A DNA stretch of 64,000 nt from Dyadobacter jiangsuensis (GTDB taxonomy: Bacteria; Bacteroidota; Bacteroidia; Cytophagales; Spirosomataceae), in assembly GCF_003014695.1 (NCBI RefSeq), contig NZ_PYAS01000007.1, positions 248,001 through 312,000 of the forward strand. The letters run 5' to 3'. Position numbers and translations under genes: made by a program. Shown here piece by piece: positions 28,476-37,115 of the stretch. Under the pieces are notes generated by a model. The model did no database searches. It was not told where the DNA came from and worked only from the letters and a program-made list of their open reading frames with translations. The first letter of the stretch is position 1. Each line of letters begins with the position of its first letter.

Positions 28476-28985
28476 TCAACCGCGGCTGGGGAATATGCCT
28501 TGTAGTGCAATGATGAACGACACCGCGAACATCGGTATACGGTTCTCGTGTTTCTCTCCTTTTCCTTCGGGCTGAATGCTCTCGTTGTTCATCTCGATCT
28601 TTCCTGGAGTGGAATTGTACAAAAACCCCTTCGTGTCGGAGGCGCTCCAAAGCCCGGTCGCGGCATCGGGGAGATTAGCGGCATTAGAGGTACTGCATGC
28701 GACCGGATGCCTGTGTTTGGGCAAATTTGAGACGGTTAGCGCCACTCCTTCCTCCCCGCCAGGCCTTCCAAGGTTGTAGCCGGCGCCTTCGCCCAGCGGG
28801 ATTCTCGACCGCAGATCGGGCAGGCGAAACATGGTATCCCCGGCGCTGCCGCCGTAAGTAAACCCGATCAATGCAAACAAAGCCTCATACTTACTCACCG
28901 GTAATTCGGTACCATCGCAAAGGTGCCAGCCTTCTGGTACGCGCTCACCGGCGAACGGGCGGATTTCTCCAACGAAACTCTCCAT
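28476..28985 (-). CDS. Single-module phage-tail-collar-domain protein
   Basis: A 169-residue protein with one collar module: FVGEIRPFAGERVPEGWHLCDG at the start (shown here in part only as the family cue), then FRLPDLRSR and the HRHPV segment near 95 that aligns with PAHNHSAV in its neighbour. I chose the ATG at 28985; the longer frame upstream adds unrelated residues. It is the first gene of a probable two-gene operon with the duplicated homologue. Confidence 0.87.
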   Translation of the reverse strand: MESFVGEIRPFAGERVPEGWHLCDGTELPVSKYEALFALIGFTYGGSAGDTMFRLPDLRSRIPLGEGAGYNLGRPGGEEGVALTVSNLPKHRHPVACSTSNAANLPDAATGLWSASDTKGFLYNSTPGKIEMNNESIQPEGKGEKHENRIPMFAVSFIIALQGIFPSRG

Positions 28986-29163
28986 AATGTGAAAGGTTTT
29001 TGAATAGGTAAATGATAGAAGATGTATAAAATCCGGTTTGGCTGAACGGGTGCTGAAAATACCGCCCCGGATGTTGACAAATAAAGTATGAGATGTCACC
29101 GAAGGCCTAAAAAACGGTGTCACAAAAACGTCACAATTATCAAAACGCAGTCACAAAAGCACA

Positions 29164-29198
29164 AAAACCCGCCCTGAATCATTTCAGGACGGGTTTTG
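29164..29198. terminator. Strong hairpin with flanking A/T tracts in a divergent gap
   Basis: AAAACCCG and CTGAA pair with TTCAG and CGGGTTTT, with A and T tracts outside the stem, the form of a bidirectional terminator. It lies between divergently oriented genes, where no known transcript should end, so it may end an unannotated short RNA or be left from a lost gene. Confidence 0.7.
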
Positions 29199-29226
29199 TT
29201 CGTCGTTTAAAGAAATTCCGAAAATT

Positions 29227-29622
29227 ATGTCACTCCCCGAAAGGTCGCCTTACATACGCGTGCTCTCAAGCGCGAACTCGCTCGACATCATCCTTAAAAA
29301 CACCCATTTCCCCGACGGTCTTCTGAGCGAAGCCTCGCAGGTCCAATGCCGCGTTGAATGGACAGACAGGATTCCGGTTTTGGTATTTCAATTCAAAAGC
29401 ACGTTCTACGATTTCAGCGAACCGCTTCTTCCTGCTGAGTTGAGAAATAGCGAGCGAGGCTGGCTCGATCAACAACCCATTCAACTAAGACTATTACTCG
29501 CCGATAATGTAATTACAGATCGGGTGACAGAGCGGGCGTTTTTGCTCGCAAAGAATGAAAGCGATGAAATCCGGAAAGTTTTTGAATTGTCGAAAGCCAA
29601 AACAATGCCGTCAGGCATGTAA
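29227..29622 (+). CDS. Hypothetical protein whose C-terminus is encoded by a REP-like hairpin
   Basis: A 131-residue protein I do not recognise. It looks like a small alpha/beta cytoplasmic protein with no signal peptide. The last residues, MPSGM and the stop, are read from the palindrome ATGCC-GTCA-GGCAT at 29605-29618 and its GTAA tail, so a REP-like element supplies its end. A decayed second copy of its last ~35 residues lies at 29748-29864. This suggests a family of paralogues flanked by such elements. Confidence 0.7.
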   Translation: MSLPERSPYIRVLSSANSLDIILKNTHFPDGLLSEASQVQCRVEWTDRIPVLVFQFKSTFYDFSEPLLPAELRNSERGWLDQQPIQLRLLLADNVITDRVTERAFLLAKNESDEIRKVFELSKAKTMPSGM

Positions 29623-29636
29623 TATCGGTAGCAACC
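29605..29636 (+). repeat. REP-like hairpin element a
   Basis: ATGCC-GTCA-GGCAT followed by GTAATATCGGTAGCAACC. The same hairpin-plus-tail design recurs at 29658, 29718, 29877 and 29939 and, with other stems, at 51487. Confidence 0.75.
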
Positions 29637-29657
29637 AAAACATAAGTGTTCGCGGGA

Positions 29658-29731
29658 ATGCCCTTGGGCATGTAACAACAATGCGTCGCCGGCACATTGT
29701 TTTGGCATTGTCGTTACATCCCTGACAGGAT
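29658..29731. repeat. Inverted pair of REP-like hairpins (b and c)
   Basis: Hairpin b (ATGCCC-TT-GGGCAT, 29658-29671) is followed by GTAACAACAATG. About 45 bp on, CATTGT and GTTAC precede hairpin c (ATCC-CTGACA-GGAT, 29718-29731) in opposite orientation. ACAATG and CATTGT also pair. The head-to-head design resembles the REP doublets (BIMEs) of enterobacteria. Confidence 0.75.
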
Positions 29732-29747
29732 TTTCATCTAACCATAA

Positions 29748-29864
29748 CGCGTTTCAGTTCTGCTGCTTTCAGACAATGTAGTTACGGATCAGCTTGATGA
29801 ACGCGTGTTCGTTTTATCACGGAACGAAAGTGATAAAATCAAGAAAATTTTCATCAGAGAGTAA
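29748..29864 (+). pseudogene. Decayed 3' fragment of a paralogue of the gene at 29227
   Basis: Translated from 29760, the fragment reads LLLSDNVVTDQLDERVF and on to KKIFIRE then stop, matching LLLADNVITDRVTERAF and the following residues of the intact protein over about 35 residues. No start codon or N-terminal part remains: an in-frame stop lies at 29745-29747. The copies are clearly diverged, so the duplication is not recent. Like the intact gene, it is followed directly by a REP-like hairpin pair. Confidence 0.7.
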
Positions 29865-29876
29865 ACAACGAGACAA

Positions 29877-29952
29877 ATGCCGTTGGGCATGCAACTACAA
29901 TTGCATCGCATGCCACATCGCCACTGCACTGTTGTTACATCCCTGACGGGAT
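29877..29952. repeat. Inverted pair of REP-like hairpins (d and e)
   Basis: Hairpin d (ATGCC-GTTG-GGCAT, 29877-29890) and hairpin e (ATCCC-TGAC-GGGAT, 29939-29952, preceded by GTTGTTAC) repeat the b/c arrangement. The sequence after e (ATTTTCATCCAACCGTAAC) closely matches that after c, so the pair plus flank is a duplicated cassette. Confidence 0.75.
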
Positions 29953-30051
29953 TTTCATCCAACCGTAACCCGTTCCATTTCTACCAATGTTGCATCGCTA
30001 CGCGATTTCCCCCCGCATTCAGTCATTCACACATCGCTCCGGCGACCCGGT

Positions 30052-30083
30052 CAATCATTCAATCATTCAACCATTCAGTCATT
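30052..30083. repeat. Four octamer repeats next to the susD stop codon
   Basis: CAATCATT, CAATCATT, CAACCATT and CAGTCATT in tandem, ending one base from the stop codon of the minus-strand SusD gene. The complementary octamer (AATGATTG) also appears at 19803 beside array 2. It is a simple-sequence tract of unknown function. Confidence 0.7.
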
Positions 30084-30084
30084 G

Positions 30085-31605
30085 TTAATACCCCGGATTC
30101 TGCGGCGCCAGATTCGGATTCACTTGCAATTCCACGCGCGGAAGGGGCATTAAGTAATCCCTGGTCGCATTGAATGTTTCGTGAGGTTCCAGCGAGTTGG
30201 GTCCTTTGAAAACCTTTTCTCCCAGGTTCCGCCGTTTGATGTCGTACCAGCGCTTGTATTCGAACGCAAGTTCGAGACGGCGATCATCCAGGATCAGATC
30301 GATCATCGCATCCTTCGCGAGGCCCGCTTTCACGTCTTCCGGGAAATTGGTTTGCTTCCCTGCCCAGTTTCTGGCCCGCGCCCTGATCTGGTTGATATAC
30401 CCGAGCGCCTCGGCATTCGGCCCGTTCACTTCCACAGAGGCCTCGGCGGCAATGAGCAGGATTTCCGCATAGCGCATGGCTGCATAGTTGTGATCGGAAT
30501 AGCGCCCTTCGGAATTGGAATTACCTGCAAAACGGGCATACTTGGCAATATGCGGGCGTTTGGTGTTCGTAAACTCGGTATAAGGCACCAGTTTGCCGCC
30601 GATCAGCAGCGAATCTTCGAAGCTCACCTCTTTCCGGTAATCGCGGTCGTCCCACGTGCTGTATACTTTCAGCGACGGCACGATCACACTCCAACCGCTG
30701 CGCGGCGCATCGCCTCCGCGTACGCCCGTCATAGGCGCCATAATGTCGTCGTTGGCACCGCCGTCGCCCGATTTCAGCCCCAGGAAGTCTACGTCAAAAA
30801 TGTGCTCTTTCATGTTCGGTGCCTGCGGGGCTTTGAACAGCGTCTGAAAGTCCGCTTCAAGCGCGTAGCCGAACTTATCCTTGTTATCAATCACCCATTT
30901 AGCTTCGGTATAGGCTTTCTGGTATTGCCCCATCGTGAGGTATACAGAAGCGAGATAGGAACCAGCTGTGCCCTTGGTAGCGCGGCTGCGCACTTCCGAC
31001 GGCTGCTTATCCGGCAGCCATTGTTTGGCAAATTCCAGGTCGGCAATAATGCTGGCGTAAACGGTAGCCGCAGGCGCTTTGGAAATCGATTTGACGGACT
31101 CCGGATTACTGATGAAATAATCGATGTAAGGAATATCGCCGAATACCTGCACGAGATGGAAATAGGCAAATGCACGGATGAAACGGGCCTCCGCCATGAG
31201 CGGGTTACCGGTATTTTCAGGCAGATTGAGCTGCTGTGCACCGAAAATGGCCGCATTTGTGGAGCTGATCACCTGATACCAAACCGGCCAGAACTGGTTG
31301 ACCATGTTATTGTTATCATCCATATTGAAGTCGTTCACCTGCTGGCGCTCGGCAGGCGTACCGCGGTCGCCTATGTCCTCCATATCGCTGCGCAGCATGA
31401 GCGCCGACACAAACTGGCGACCGTAGAGGCGTTCCGTGGCGATCCAGCCGTATGCGCCCATAATGGCCGTTTCCACATCTTTGGAAGTCCTGAACAGCGA
31501 CTCGGGTGCCAGCAGTCCCACCGGCTTTTCGTCCAGGTCCGCGCAGCCGAGCAGCAGCGAAACCGCTGCGGTCAGGAATATTGATCTATTGAATAAATGC
31601 TTCAT
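30085..31605 (-). CDS. SusD/RagB-family outer-membrane glycan-binding lipoprotein
   Basis: A 506-residue surface lipoprotein with lipobox LLGC (Cys21), TPR-like helices in the first half and the RagB/SusD C-terminal domain ending with the LMPLPRVELQVNPNLAPQN signature. It pairs with the SusC transporter 20 bp upstream to bind and import oligosaccharides or other polymers. Ligand unknown. It is the last gene of the ECF-FecR-SusC-SusD set. Confidence 0.93.
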   Translation of the reverse strand: MKHLFNRSIFLTAAVSLLLGCADLDEKPVGLLAPESLFRTSKDVETAIMGAYGWIATERLYGRQFVSALMLRSDMEDIGDRGTPAERQQVNDFNMDDNNNMVNQFWPVWYQVISSTNAAIFGAQQLNLPENTGNPLMAEARFIRAFAYFHLVQVFGDIPYIDYFISNPESVKSISKAPAATVYASIIADLEFAKQWLPDKQPSEVRSRATKGTAGSYLASVYLTMGQYQKAYTEAKWVIDNKDKFGYALEADFQTLFKAPQAPNMKEHIFDVDFLGLKSGDGGANDDIMAPMTGVRGGDAPRSGWSVIVPSLKVYSTWDDRDYRKEVSFEDSLLIGGKLVPYTEFTNTKRPHIAKYARFAGNSNSEGRYSDHNYAAMRYAEILLIAAEASVEVNGPNAEALGYINQIRARARNWAGKQTNFPEDVKAGLAKDAMIDLILDDRRLELAFEYKRWYDIKRRNLGEKVFKGPNSLEPHETFNATRDYLMPLPRVELQVNPNLAPQNPGY

Positions 31606-31625
31606 TTTGATGTCCGTTTAATGCT

Positions 31626-34600
31626 TTAAAAACCCAGGTTCAGGCCGATGGTGTACGATTTCGCGTTGGGGTAGCTACCGTAGTCGAGGCCGAGGTTACG
31701 GTTGCTGTCGGTATTACCGTCCGACGAGTAGTTCACCTCGGGATCGTAACCTTTGTATTTGGTGAACGTCAGGATATTCTGGGCGCTGGCGTAAATGCGC
31801 AGCTTGCTGATCCTGAGCTTTTCGAGCACGGGTTTAGGGAAATTATAGCCGATGGCAAGGTTTTTCATCCTGACAAAGCTGCCGTCCTTCACCCACCGCG
31901 TCGATACCCGGCGCGTACGGCCCACTGCGGCTTTGGGAACGTCGGTATTCGTGTGGGTCGGCGTCCAGCGGTTCAATGCCTCGGTAGTAGCATTGTTGAT
32001 CGCCGAAAGCAGGTTGAGTTCCATTAAGGTATAGCTCAGCAGGTCGTTGCCTTTCGAAGCCTGGAAGAATACATTCAGGTCAAATCCCTTCCAGCTGAAA
32101 TCGTTATTCATTCCCCAGGTGAATTTCGGGTGCGGGTTACCGATAATAGTGCGGTCGTCGCTGTTCAGCATGCCGTCGGGTTGGCCGGTAAGCTGGCCAT
32201 TCGAGTCCTTTTTACCATTGATATCCCTGAACTTCTCCCCGCCGGCTACCACTTCGAAGCCTCCGCCCGGAATGAAGCTATCCCCTTCCTGGTACACGCC
32301 GTCGTAGATCCAACCATAAAAACTCCCTACTGGATAACCTTCACGCAGGACCTGCGTTTGCCCCATTCCCACCATGTGGCCCGGTGCCGAGCCGTACAGA
32401 ATGTCGGTTCCAGCCGGCAGTTTCAGGATTTTGTTTCTGTTTAAAGAAAAATTAATGTCCGTGCTCCATTTGAAAACCCCCACCAGATTGCGGGTATTCA
32501 GTGTGAACTCGATACCCTTGTTCTCTACTTCACCGATATTCTGCAACTGGTTGGTATAACCCGAATACTGCGGCAGCTGCACGCTGAACAACAGGTCCTT
32601 GGTCACACGGCGATAGTAATCGGCAACGAGGTTAATGCGGTTGTTGAACAGGCTCACATCCGCACCCACATCGAACTGATGCGTCGTTTCCCAGGTAAGG
32701 TCGTCGTTGGCGACGGTCGTTGGACGGACCGCATTCACCGGCGTTCCATTGATAATCGCGTACACATTCGAGAAGCGGGCCATGGTTTGATACGGCTCAA
32801 TGGCCTGGTTACCCGTCAATCCGTAGCTCACGCGCCATTTCCACTGGCTGATCGCCGAAATGTTCTGCATGAATGGTTCGCTCGACATTTTCCAGGCAAA
32901 TGCGCCGGAAGGGAAAGTCGCCCATTTGTGGTTCTTGCTGAAATTCGACGAGCCGTCCTGGCGAATGTTGGCCGTAAAAAGGTATTTGTCAGCCAAAGCA
33001 TAGGTCAACCGGGCATAGTACGATGCCAGTACCCATTCTGTCAGGCCGGAATTCGGGCTTTGCCACACCGACGAACCACCCAGGTTCCAGTAAGAAACCG
33101 CGTCCGTGATAAAATTCTGTCCCGAACCGCCCCAGGTCTCGCTGGATGATTTCTGGTAGGAATACCCTGCCATCACCGACAAATCGTGTAACGCTCCTAT
33201 TTTTTTGTTGTAAGTCAAATAGTTCTCATTCAAAAGCAAGGTACTTTTCGAACCATTCACCGTCGCGGCTCCGCCCACGTTGCGGCCGTCGTTTAAAGTG
33301 GTGGGAGTGAATGTACCCGTACGACCGCTATTGGTCGTAGCGCCCAACGTAACTCTGAACTTCAGGTCTTTGAGAATATTGTATTCAGCATAAAGGTTAC
33401 CCTGGATACGGTCGGCCAGCGACTCGTTTTGCAGCTGCGTGGCAATCGCGTACGGGTTGTCGATCGGATCGCTGAGACGACCTACCGTGAAGCGGCCATT
33501 CGCATCGCGGATCGGCTGATCGGGTTCGAATTTCAGGGCCGCCGACATCACCCCGGGGGTAAGGCCCCCCGAGCCCTCCTGTGTACGCGACTGCTGGCGC
33601 GACACGCGCTGCGCGAAGAGATTCAGGCCCAGTTTCAGTCTTTTGGTGGCATTAATATCAATATTGCTCGTCACCGAATACCGCTTGTACCCCGAATTGA
33701 GGATAATCCCCTTCTGATCGTAATAGGCACCCGATACATAATATTTCACCGCCTCGCTGCCGCCTGCTACCGACAGCTGGTGATTTTGTATACCACCGCG
33801 ACGGAAAATCTCGTCCTGCCAATCGGTGTCGCCGCCAAGCGGCGCGACCGTCGGCCGTGCCTCCTGTATGTAGTCGATAAACTGCTTGGCGTTCAGCAAA
33901 TCGAGGCGGTTAATCTCCTTCTGGCTGGAAAATGACGTGTTAAAATCGATACGCGGTTTCCCGGAAGTCCCTTTTTTGGTGGTTACCATAATCACGCCGT
34001 TGGCGCCGCGTGATCCGTAAATGGCTGTTGCCGAGGCATCTTTCAGAATTTCGATGGATTCGATATCCTCGGGCGGTGGCAATGTGCCGCCTACAAACCC
34101 GTCGACCACGTAAATCGGGTCGCTGCTGGCATTGATGGAAGTACCACCACGGATCCGTACCTTGAATGACGACCCGGGTTCCCCGTTGTTGGCCTGGATC
34201 TGCACACCCGCCGCGCGGCCCTGCAATGCCTGCACGGTCCCGAGCGCCGGATAAGCCGTCAGCTCCTGCGACTTGACGGACGCAACCGAGCCGGTAATAT
34301 CGCTTTTCTTGACGGTACCATAACCAACCACAAGCACTTCTTCCAGCGATTTCTGATCGGTTTTAAGAGCGATATCGATCTCCGTCCGGCCACCTGCCGG
34401 CACCTCCTGCGGCTCATAACCTACGAAGCTGTATATCAACACAATATTGGCATTTTCGACAGCCAGCGTATAGTTACCGCCAGCGTCCGTGGACGTGCCC
34501 GTTTGCGTACCCTTGACAAGGATATTCACGCCGGGCAAAGGCTCCTTGCTCTCCGAATCCGTCACCCGGCCTTTGACGGTAATCTCCGTACCAGCCTGCC

Positions 34601-35012
34601 AGCCGTTTTTAACAGACGCTTCCGGCTCGCCCGTAGTCCATTTCGGCGTTTCCGACGGGCGGATCACGATATTTTTTCCCGAAACTTCATAGGTTAGGCC
34701 CAGCGGCACCAGAAATTCTTCCAGTATTTTAGAAAGCTCCTGGTTCGATTGCTGGATCGTCACTTTCCTGCCTGATTGGATCATCTTGGAACTGAAAATG
34801 AACCGGACACCGGCCTGCTTCTCGATCTGGTGCAGGACTTTCTTCACTTCCAGGTCCTGGGCTTGCAGGCTGATGCGCTTATTAAGCAGCTCCTGTGCGC
34901 GCACGTCCGCCGCGAACGCATTCCCGACCAGCCAAACCGACATTACCAATTGCGCGACGCTTATCCGCATAAGAACTAACCATTTACGATGGAACTGTAC
35001 CGGTATTTTCAT
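31626..35012 (-). CDS. SusC/RagA TonB-dependent transporter with STN signalling domain
   Basis: A 1,128-residue outer-membrane receptor. Signal peptide (about 1-35), secretin/TonB N-terminal STN domain (~40-90), a carboxypeptidase-D-like regulatory domain (~145-220, VKGRVTDSESKEPLPGVNI), TonB box and plug (LEEVLVVGYGTVKKSDITGS), then a 22-strand barrel with C-terminal SusC hallmarks. The STN domain marks it as a signal transducer to the FecR anti-sigma just upstream. I chose the ATG at 35012, which begins a proper signal peptide; the frame extends 39 codons further without one. Confidence 0.93.
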   Translation of the reverse strand: MKIPVQFHRKWLVLMRISVAQLVMSVWLVGNAFAADVRAQELLNKRISLQAQDLEVKKVLHQIEKQAGVRFIFSSKMIQSGRKVTIQQSNQELSKILEEFLVPLGLTYEVSGKNIVIRPSETPKWTTGEPEASVKNGWQAGTEITVKGRVTDSESKEPLPGVNILVKGTQTGTSTDAGGNYTLAVENANIVLIYSFVGYEPQEVPAGGRTEIDIALKTDQKSLEEVLVVGYGTVKKSDITGSVASVKSQELTAYPALGTVQALQGRAAGVQIQANNGEPGSSFKVRIRGGTSINASSDPIYVVDGFVGGTLPPPEDIESIEILKDASATAIYGSRGANGVIMVTTKKGTSGKPRIDFNTSFSSQKEINRLDLLNAKQFIDYIQEARPTVAPLGGDTDWQDEIFRRGGIQNHQLSVAGGSEAVKYYVSGAYYDQKGIILNSGYKRYSVTSNIDINATKRLKLGLNLFAQRVSRQQSRTQEGSGGLTPGVMSAALKFEPDQPIRDANGRFTVGRLSDPIDNPYAIATQLQNESLADRIQGNLYAEYNILKDLKFRVTLGATTNSGRTGTFTPTTLNDGRNVGGAATVNGSKSTLLLNENYLTYNKKIGALHDLSVMAGYSYQKSSSETWGGSGQNFITDAVSYWNLGGSSVWQSPNSGLTEWVLASYYARLTYALADKYLFTANIRQDGSSNFSKNHKWATFPSGAFAWKMSSEPFMQNISAISQWKWRVSYGLTGNQAIEPYQTMARFSNVYAIINGTPVNAVRPTTVANDDLTWETTHQFDVGADVSLFNNRINLVADYYRRVTKDLLFSVQLPQYSGYTNQLQNIGEVENKGIEFTLNTRNLVGVFKWSTDINFSLNRNKILKLPAGTDILYGSAPGHMVGMGQTQVLREGYPVGSFYGWIYDGVYQEGDSFIPGGGFEVVAGGEKFRDINGKKDSNGQLTGQPDGMLNSDDRTIIGNPHPKFTWGMNNDFSWKGFDLNVFFQASKGNDLLSYTLMELNLLSAINNATTEALNRWTPTHTNTDVPKAAVGRTRRVSTRWVKDGSFVRMKNLAIGYNFPKPVLEKLRISKLRIYASAQNILTFTKYKGYDPEVNYSSDGNTDSNRNLGLDYGSYPNAKSYTIGLNLGF

Positions 35013-35109
35013 AAATTTGAACGGTTTTGTTAATTGAAACTTGGCAAAATCTTCCTCCTCATCCCATTTACATGAGATGTGACGGTCTGCTAACCACTGA
35101 GGATATCTG

Positions 35110-35138
35110 AGCCGGCCATGTTGGCGCATGGGCCGGCT
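35110..35138 (+). terminator. GC-rich hairpin between fecR and susC genes
   Basis: AGCCGGCC pairs with GGCCGGCT and is followed on the plus strand by TTTTATTT. The T-tract faces away from the minus-strand operon, so on that strand it is more likely a processing or pausing stem between FecR and SusC than a full terminator. Confidence 0.45.
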
Positions 35139-35144
35139 TTTTAT

Positions 35145-36260
35145 TTAGTTATTTCTGCAACCTTTTCCTTCCACTACGATCCGCCCGTCGATGCTCTTAT
35201 AGCTCGCATCCACGGCTTTGCAAATCAGATCGAGCTTCTCATACAGCGACATTTCGGTGAGTGTAGCTGTAATGGGGCATTCATCCATGACGTTTTTGTC
35301 GTAAATAATATCGATGCCGTAAGCGCTCTGCAACGCGCTGAATACAGTTGAAACCGGCGCTTCGTCGAATTCGAAATTGGGTGCTGTGCCAGCGTCGGCT
35401 ACAACCTCCGGCTCAGGAACGAGGCTTTTCGTGATTTTAACGGTTTTGCGAACAAATACCACCTGCTGATTGGGCTCGATGACCATGCCTGTCAGCTCGC
35501 GGGAACTTTGCTTATCCGCCGCTTCGGGATCTTCCCTCGAAAAAACGGCCACTTTACCGGTTTTCACAGCTACCGAAACCTCCTGCTCATTGGCAAAGGA
35601 CCTGACCGTAAAACTCGTACCCAAAACTTTGGTTACCAACTCATTGGCATATACAAAAAAAGGCTTTGAAGGATCTTTGGCGATGTCAAAAAATGCTTTT
35701 CCCGAAAGAAACACTTGCCGTTGGCTCCCGCCATTGAAATGGGCCGGGTAACTCATTTTACTACCCGGATCGAGCGTAATCCTGCTCCCATCTTCGAGGT
35801 TAATCATCAGCGGTCGGCCAGTGGTGTTCACCGTTTCGCGCATTTCCTCTTTCACGCCGGCTACAAGTTGGTCGTACCCGATGACCTTAGGCTCTTGATG
35901 ATGCAGCCAGAATAACCAGGCGAATCCGGCTAACAGCACCAGCATCGCGGCAATGCGTACCATACGGCCTGTGTACCAGGGCAACTGTCTTTCTTCGGAG
36001 CGGTCGGCGTTCCTTGCTTCCAGCCTCTCCACGATCCGCTCCACTGCTTTTCGTTTTTCGGGGTTGCTGAGCGATGCGTTCGCTGGACGAATAGAAAGGA
36101 CCAGCTGCCTCGCCCGCTCCACCGTTTCGCGCTTTTCCGGATGGGCAGCAAGCCAGTTTTGCCAGGTTTCGTCGTCCTCCCGCGTGGGGTTCAGCACCCA
36201 GTTGCGAAACGATTTATCCCAGACAAACTCTCCCAAACTGAAATCGCGGTAACGGTCCAT
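35145..36260 (-). CDS. FecR-family anti-sigma factor
   Basis: A 371-residue inner-membrane protein. N-terminal cytoplasmic region (~1-88) with the NPTREDDETWQNWLAAHPEK opening typical of Bacteroidota FecR, one transmembrane segment (~91-110), a periplasmic FecR domain (~150-250) and a C-terminal DUF4974-like STN-binding domain. It holds the ECF sigma factor encoded 101 bp upstream and receives the signal from the STN domain of the SusC encoded downstream. Confidence 0.92.
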   Translation of the reverse strand: MDRYRDFSLGEFVWDKSFRNWVLNPTREDDETWQNWLAAHPEKRETVERARQLVLSIRPANASLSNPEKRKAVERIVERLEARNADRSEERQLPWYTGRMVRIAAMLVLLAGFAWLFWLHHQEPKVIGYDQLVAGVKEEMRETVNTTGRPLMINLEDGSRITLDPGSKMSYPAHFNGGSQRQVFLSGKAFFDIAKDPSKPFFVYANELVTKVLGTSFTVRSFANEQEVSVAVKTGKVAVFSREDPEAADKQSSRELTGMVIEPNQQVVFVRKTVKITKSLVPEPEVVADAGTAPNFEFDEAPVSTVFSALQSAYGIDIIYDKNVMDECPITATLTEMSLYEKLDLICKAVDASYKSIDGRIVVEGKGCRNN

Positions 36261-36361
36261 GTTTAAAATTTAGCTTTTCAAACACCATTAGACCATCCCC
36301 GCAACGGGATACTGTATTTTTCCGATTTTTTTTGAAATTTTTTAAATGAGGTATTTCAAAT

Positions 36362-36979
36362 TCAAAATGGCAGGGCCAGGACGAGCGAAACAATGGCCTT
36401 CCAATGCAATTTGATAAACTTGAATGCTTCTTGCAGCAAATTGGAAACGGACTGAGGCTGAATGTCCATCACGAGCGCAATCTCTTCGCGCTCCATATCA
36501 TTGTAAAAACGCAGGAAAACAGCTTCTTTCTGCCGTTTGGGAAGTTCATTAAGCATCTCCGTCATCCGAGAGGCCAGCAGGCGATCGTTTTCGGACTCAA
36601 TCAACTGATATTCGGCGCTGAATTCCAGGTCGAAAACAATGTCGGTTTCAGTGTAGTAATCCATGCAATCCATACGCAGGCGCGACGCAAGCCGGTGCAG
36701 GCGGCGGCGCAGTGAGGCGAGCAGGTAAGGTTTCGGCGGAATTTCGGGGTTCAATGCATCTTTTTTCTCCCAAACACCGAGAAAAACATCCTGAATGCAG
36801 TCCTTGATCAACTCGCGGTCGCTGTTGAACTTCGTCCCGTAGTGGAAAAGGAGATCGTAGGTCCGATCGATAAGGTGTTCAAAAGCGGTGACATCCCCCG
36901 CCAGCATTTCCCGCCACAGCTTCTGCTCTTCTTCCAAATACAAGCTCAGGCGGAGTTCCGAACGGGTTAAAGGCTTCAT
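36362..36979 (-). CDS. ECF sigma-70 factor
   Basis: A 205-residue RNA polymerase sigma factor with region 2 (FEHLIDRTYDLLFHYG and the IKDCIQDVFLGVWE segment) and region 4 helix-turn-helix (DMEREEIALVMDIQPQSVSN). It ends in a hydrophobic tail (AIVSLVLALPF) seen in many Bacteroidota FecI-like factors. It should activate the SusC/SusD pair when released by the adjacent FecR. Confidence 0.93.
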   Translation of the reverse strand: MKPLTRSELRLSLYLEEEQKLWREMLAGDVTAFEHLIDRTYDLLFHYGTKFNSDRELIKDCIQDVFLGVWEKKDALNPEIPPKPYLLASLRRRLHRLASRLRMDCMDYYTETDIVFDLEFSAEYQLIESENDRLLASRMTEMLNELPKRQKEAVFLRFYNDMEREEIALVMDIQPQSVSNLLQEAFKFIKLHWKAIVSLVLALPF

Positions 36980-37115
36980 GAAAATGGATGAATTTTAGCC
37001 AGGTTTGCAGACAAAAAGCAATCCCGAGCGCATTCTTACTACTATCCATCTCATTTAATCTTCAAACAATTATACCCGACAAACTAACGCCAACCCTATA
37101 CGCCAACAACGTTTG

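Noticed and set aside
27424..28985. Collar-domain genes as part of a prophage
   Set aside because: No capsid, terminase, integrase or other tail genes in the window; the module is common in non-phage Bacteroidota loci.
30181..31584. 467-codon open frame antisense to susD
   Set aside because: Runs exactly opposite a clear SusD gene and has no recognisable content.
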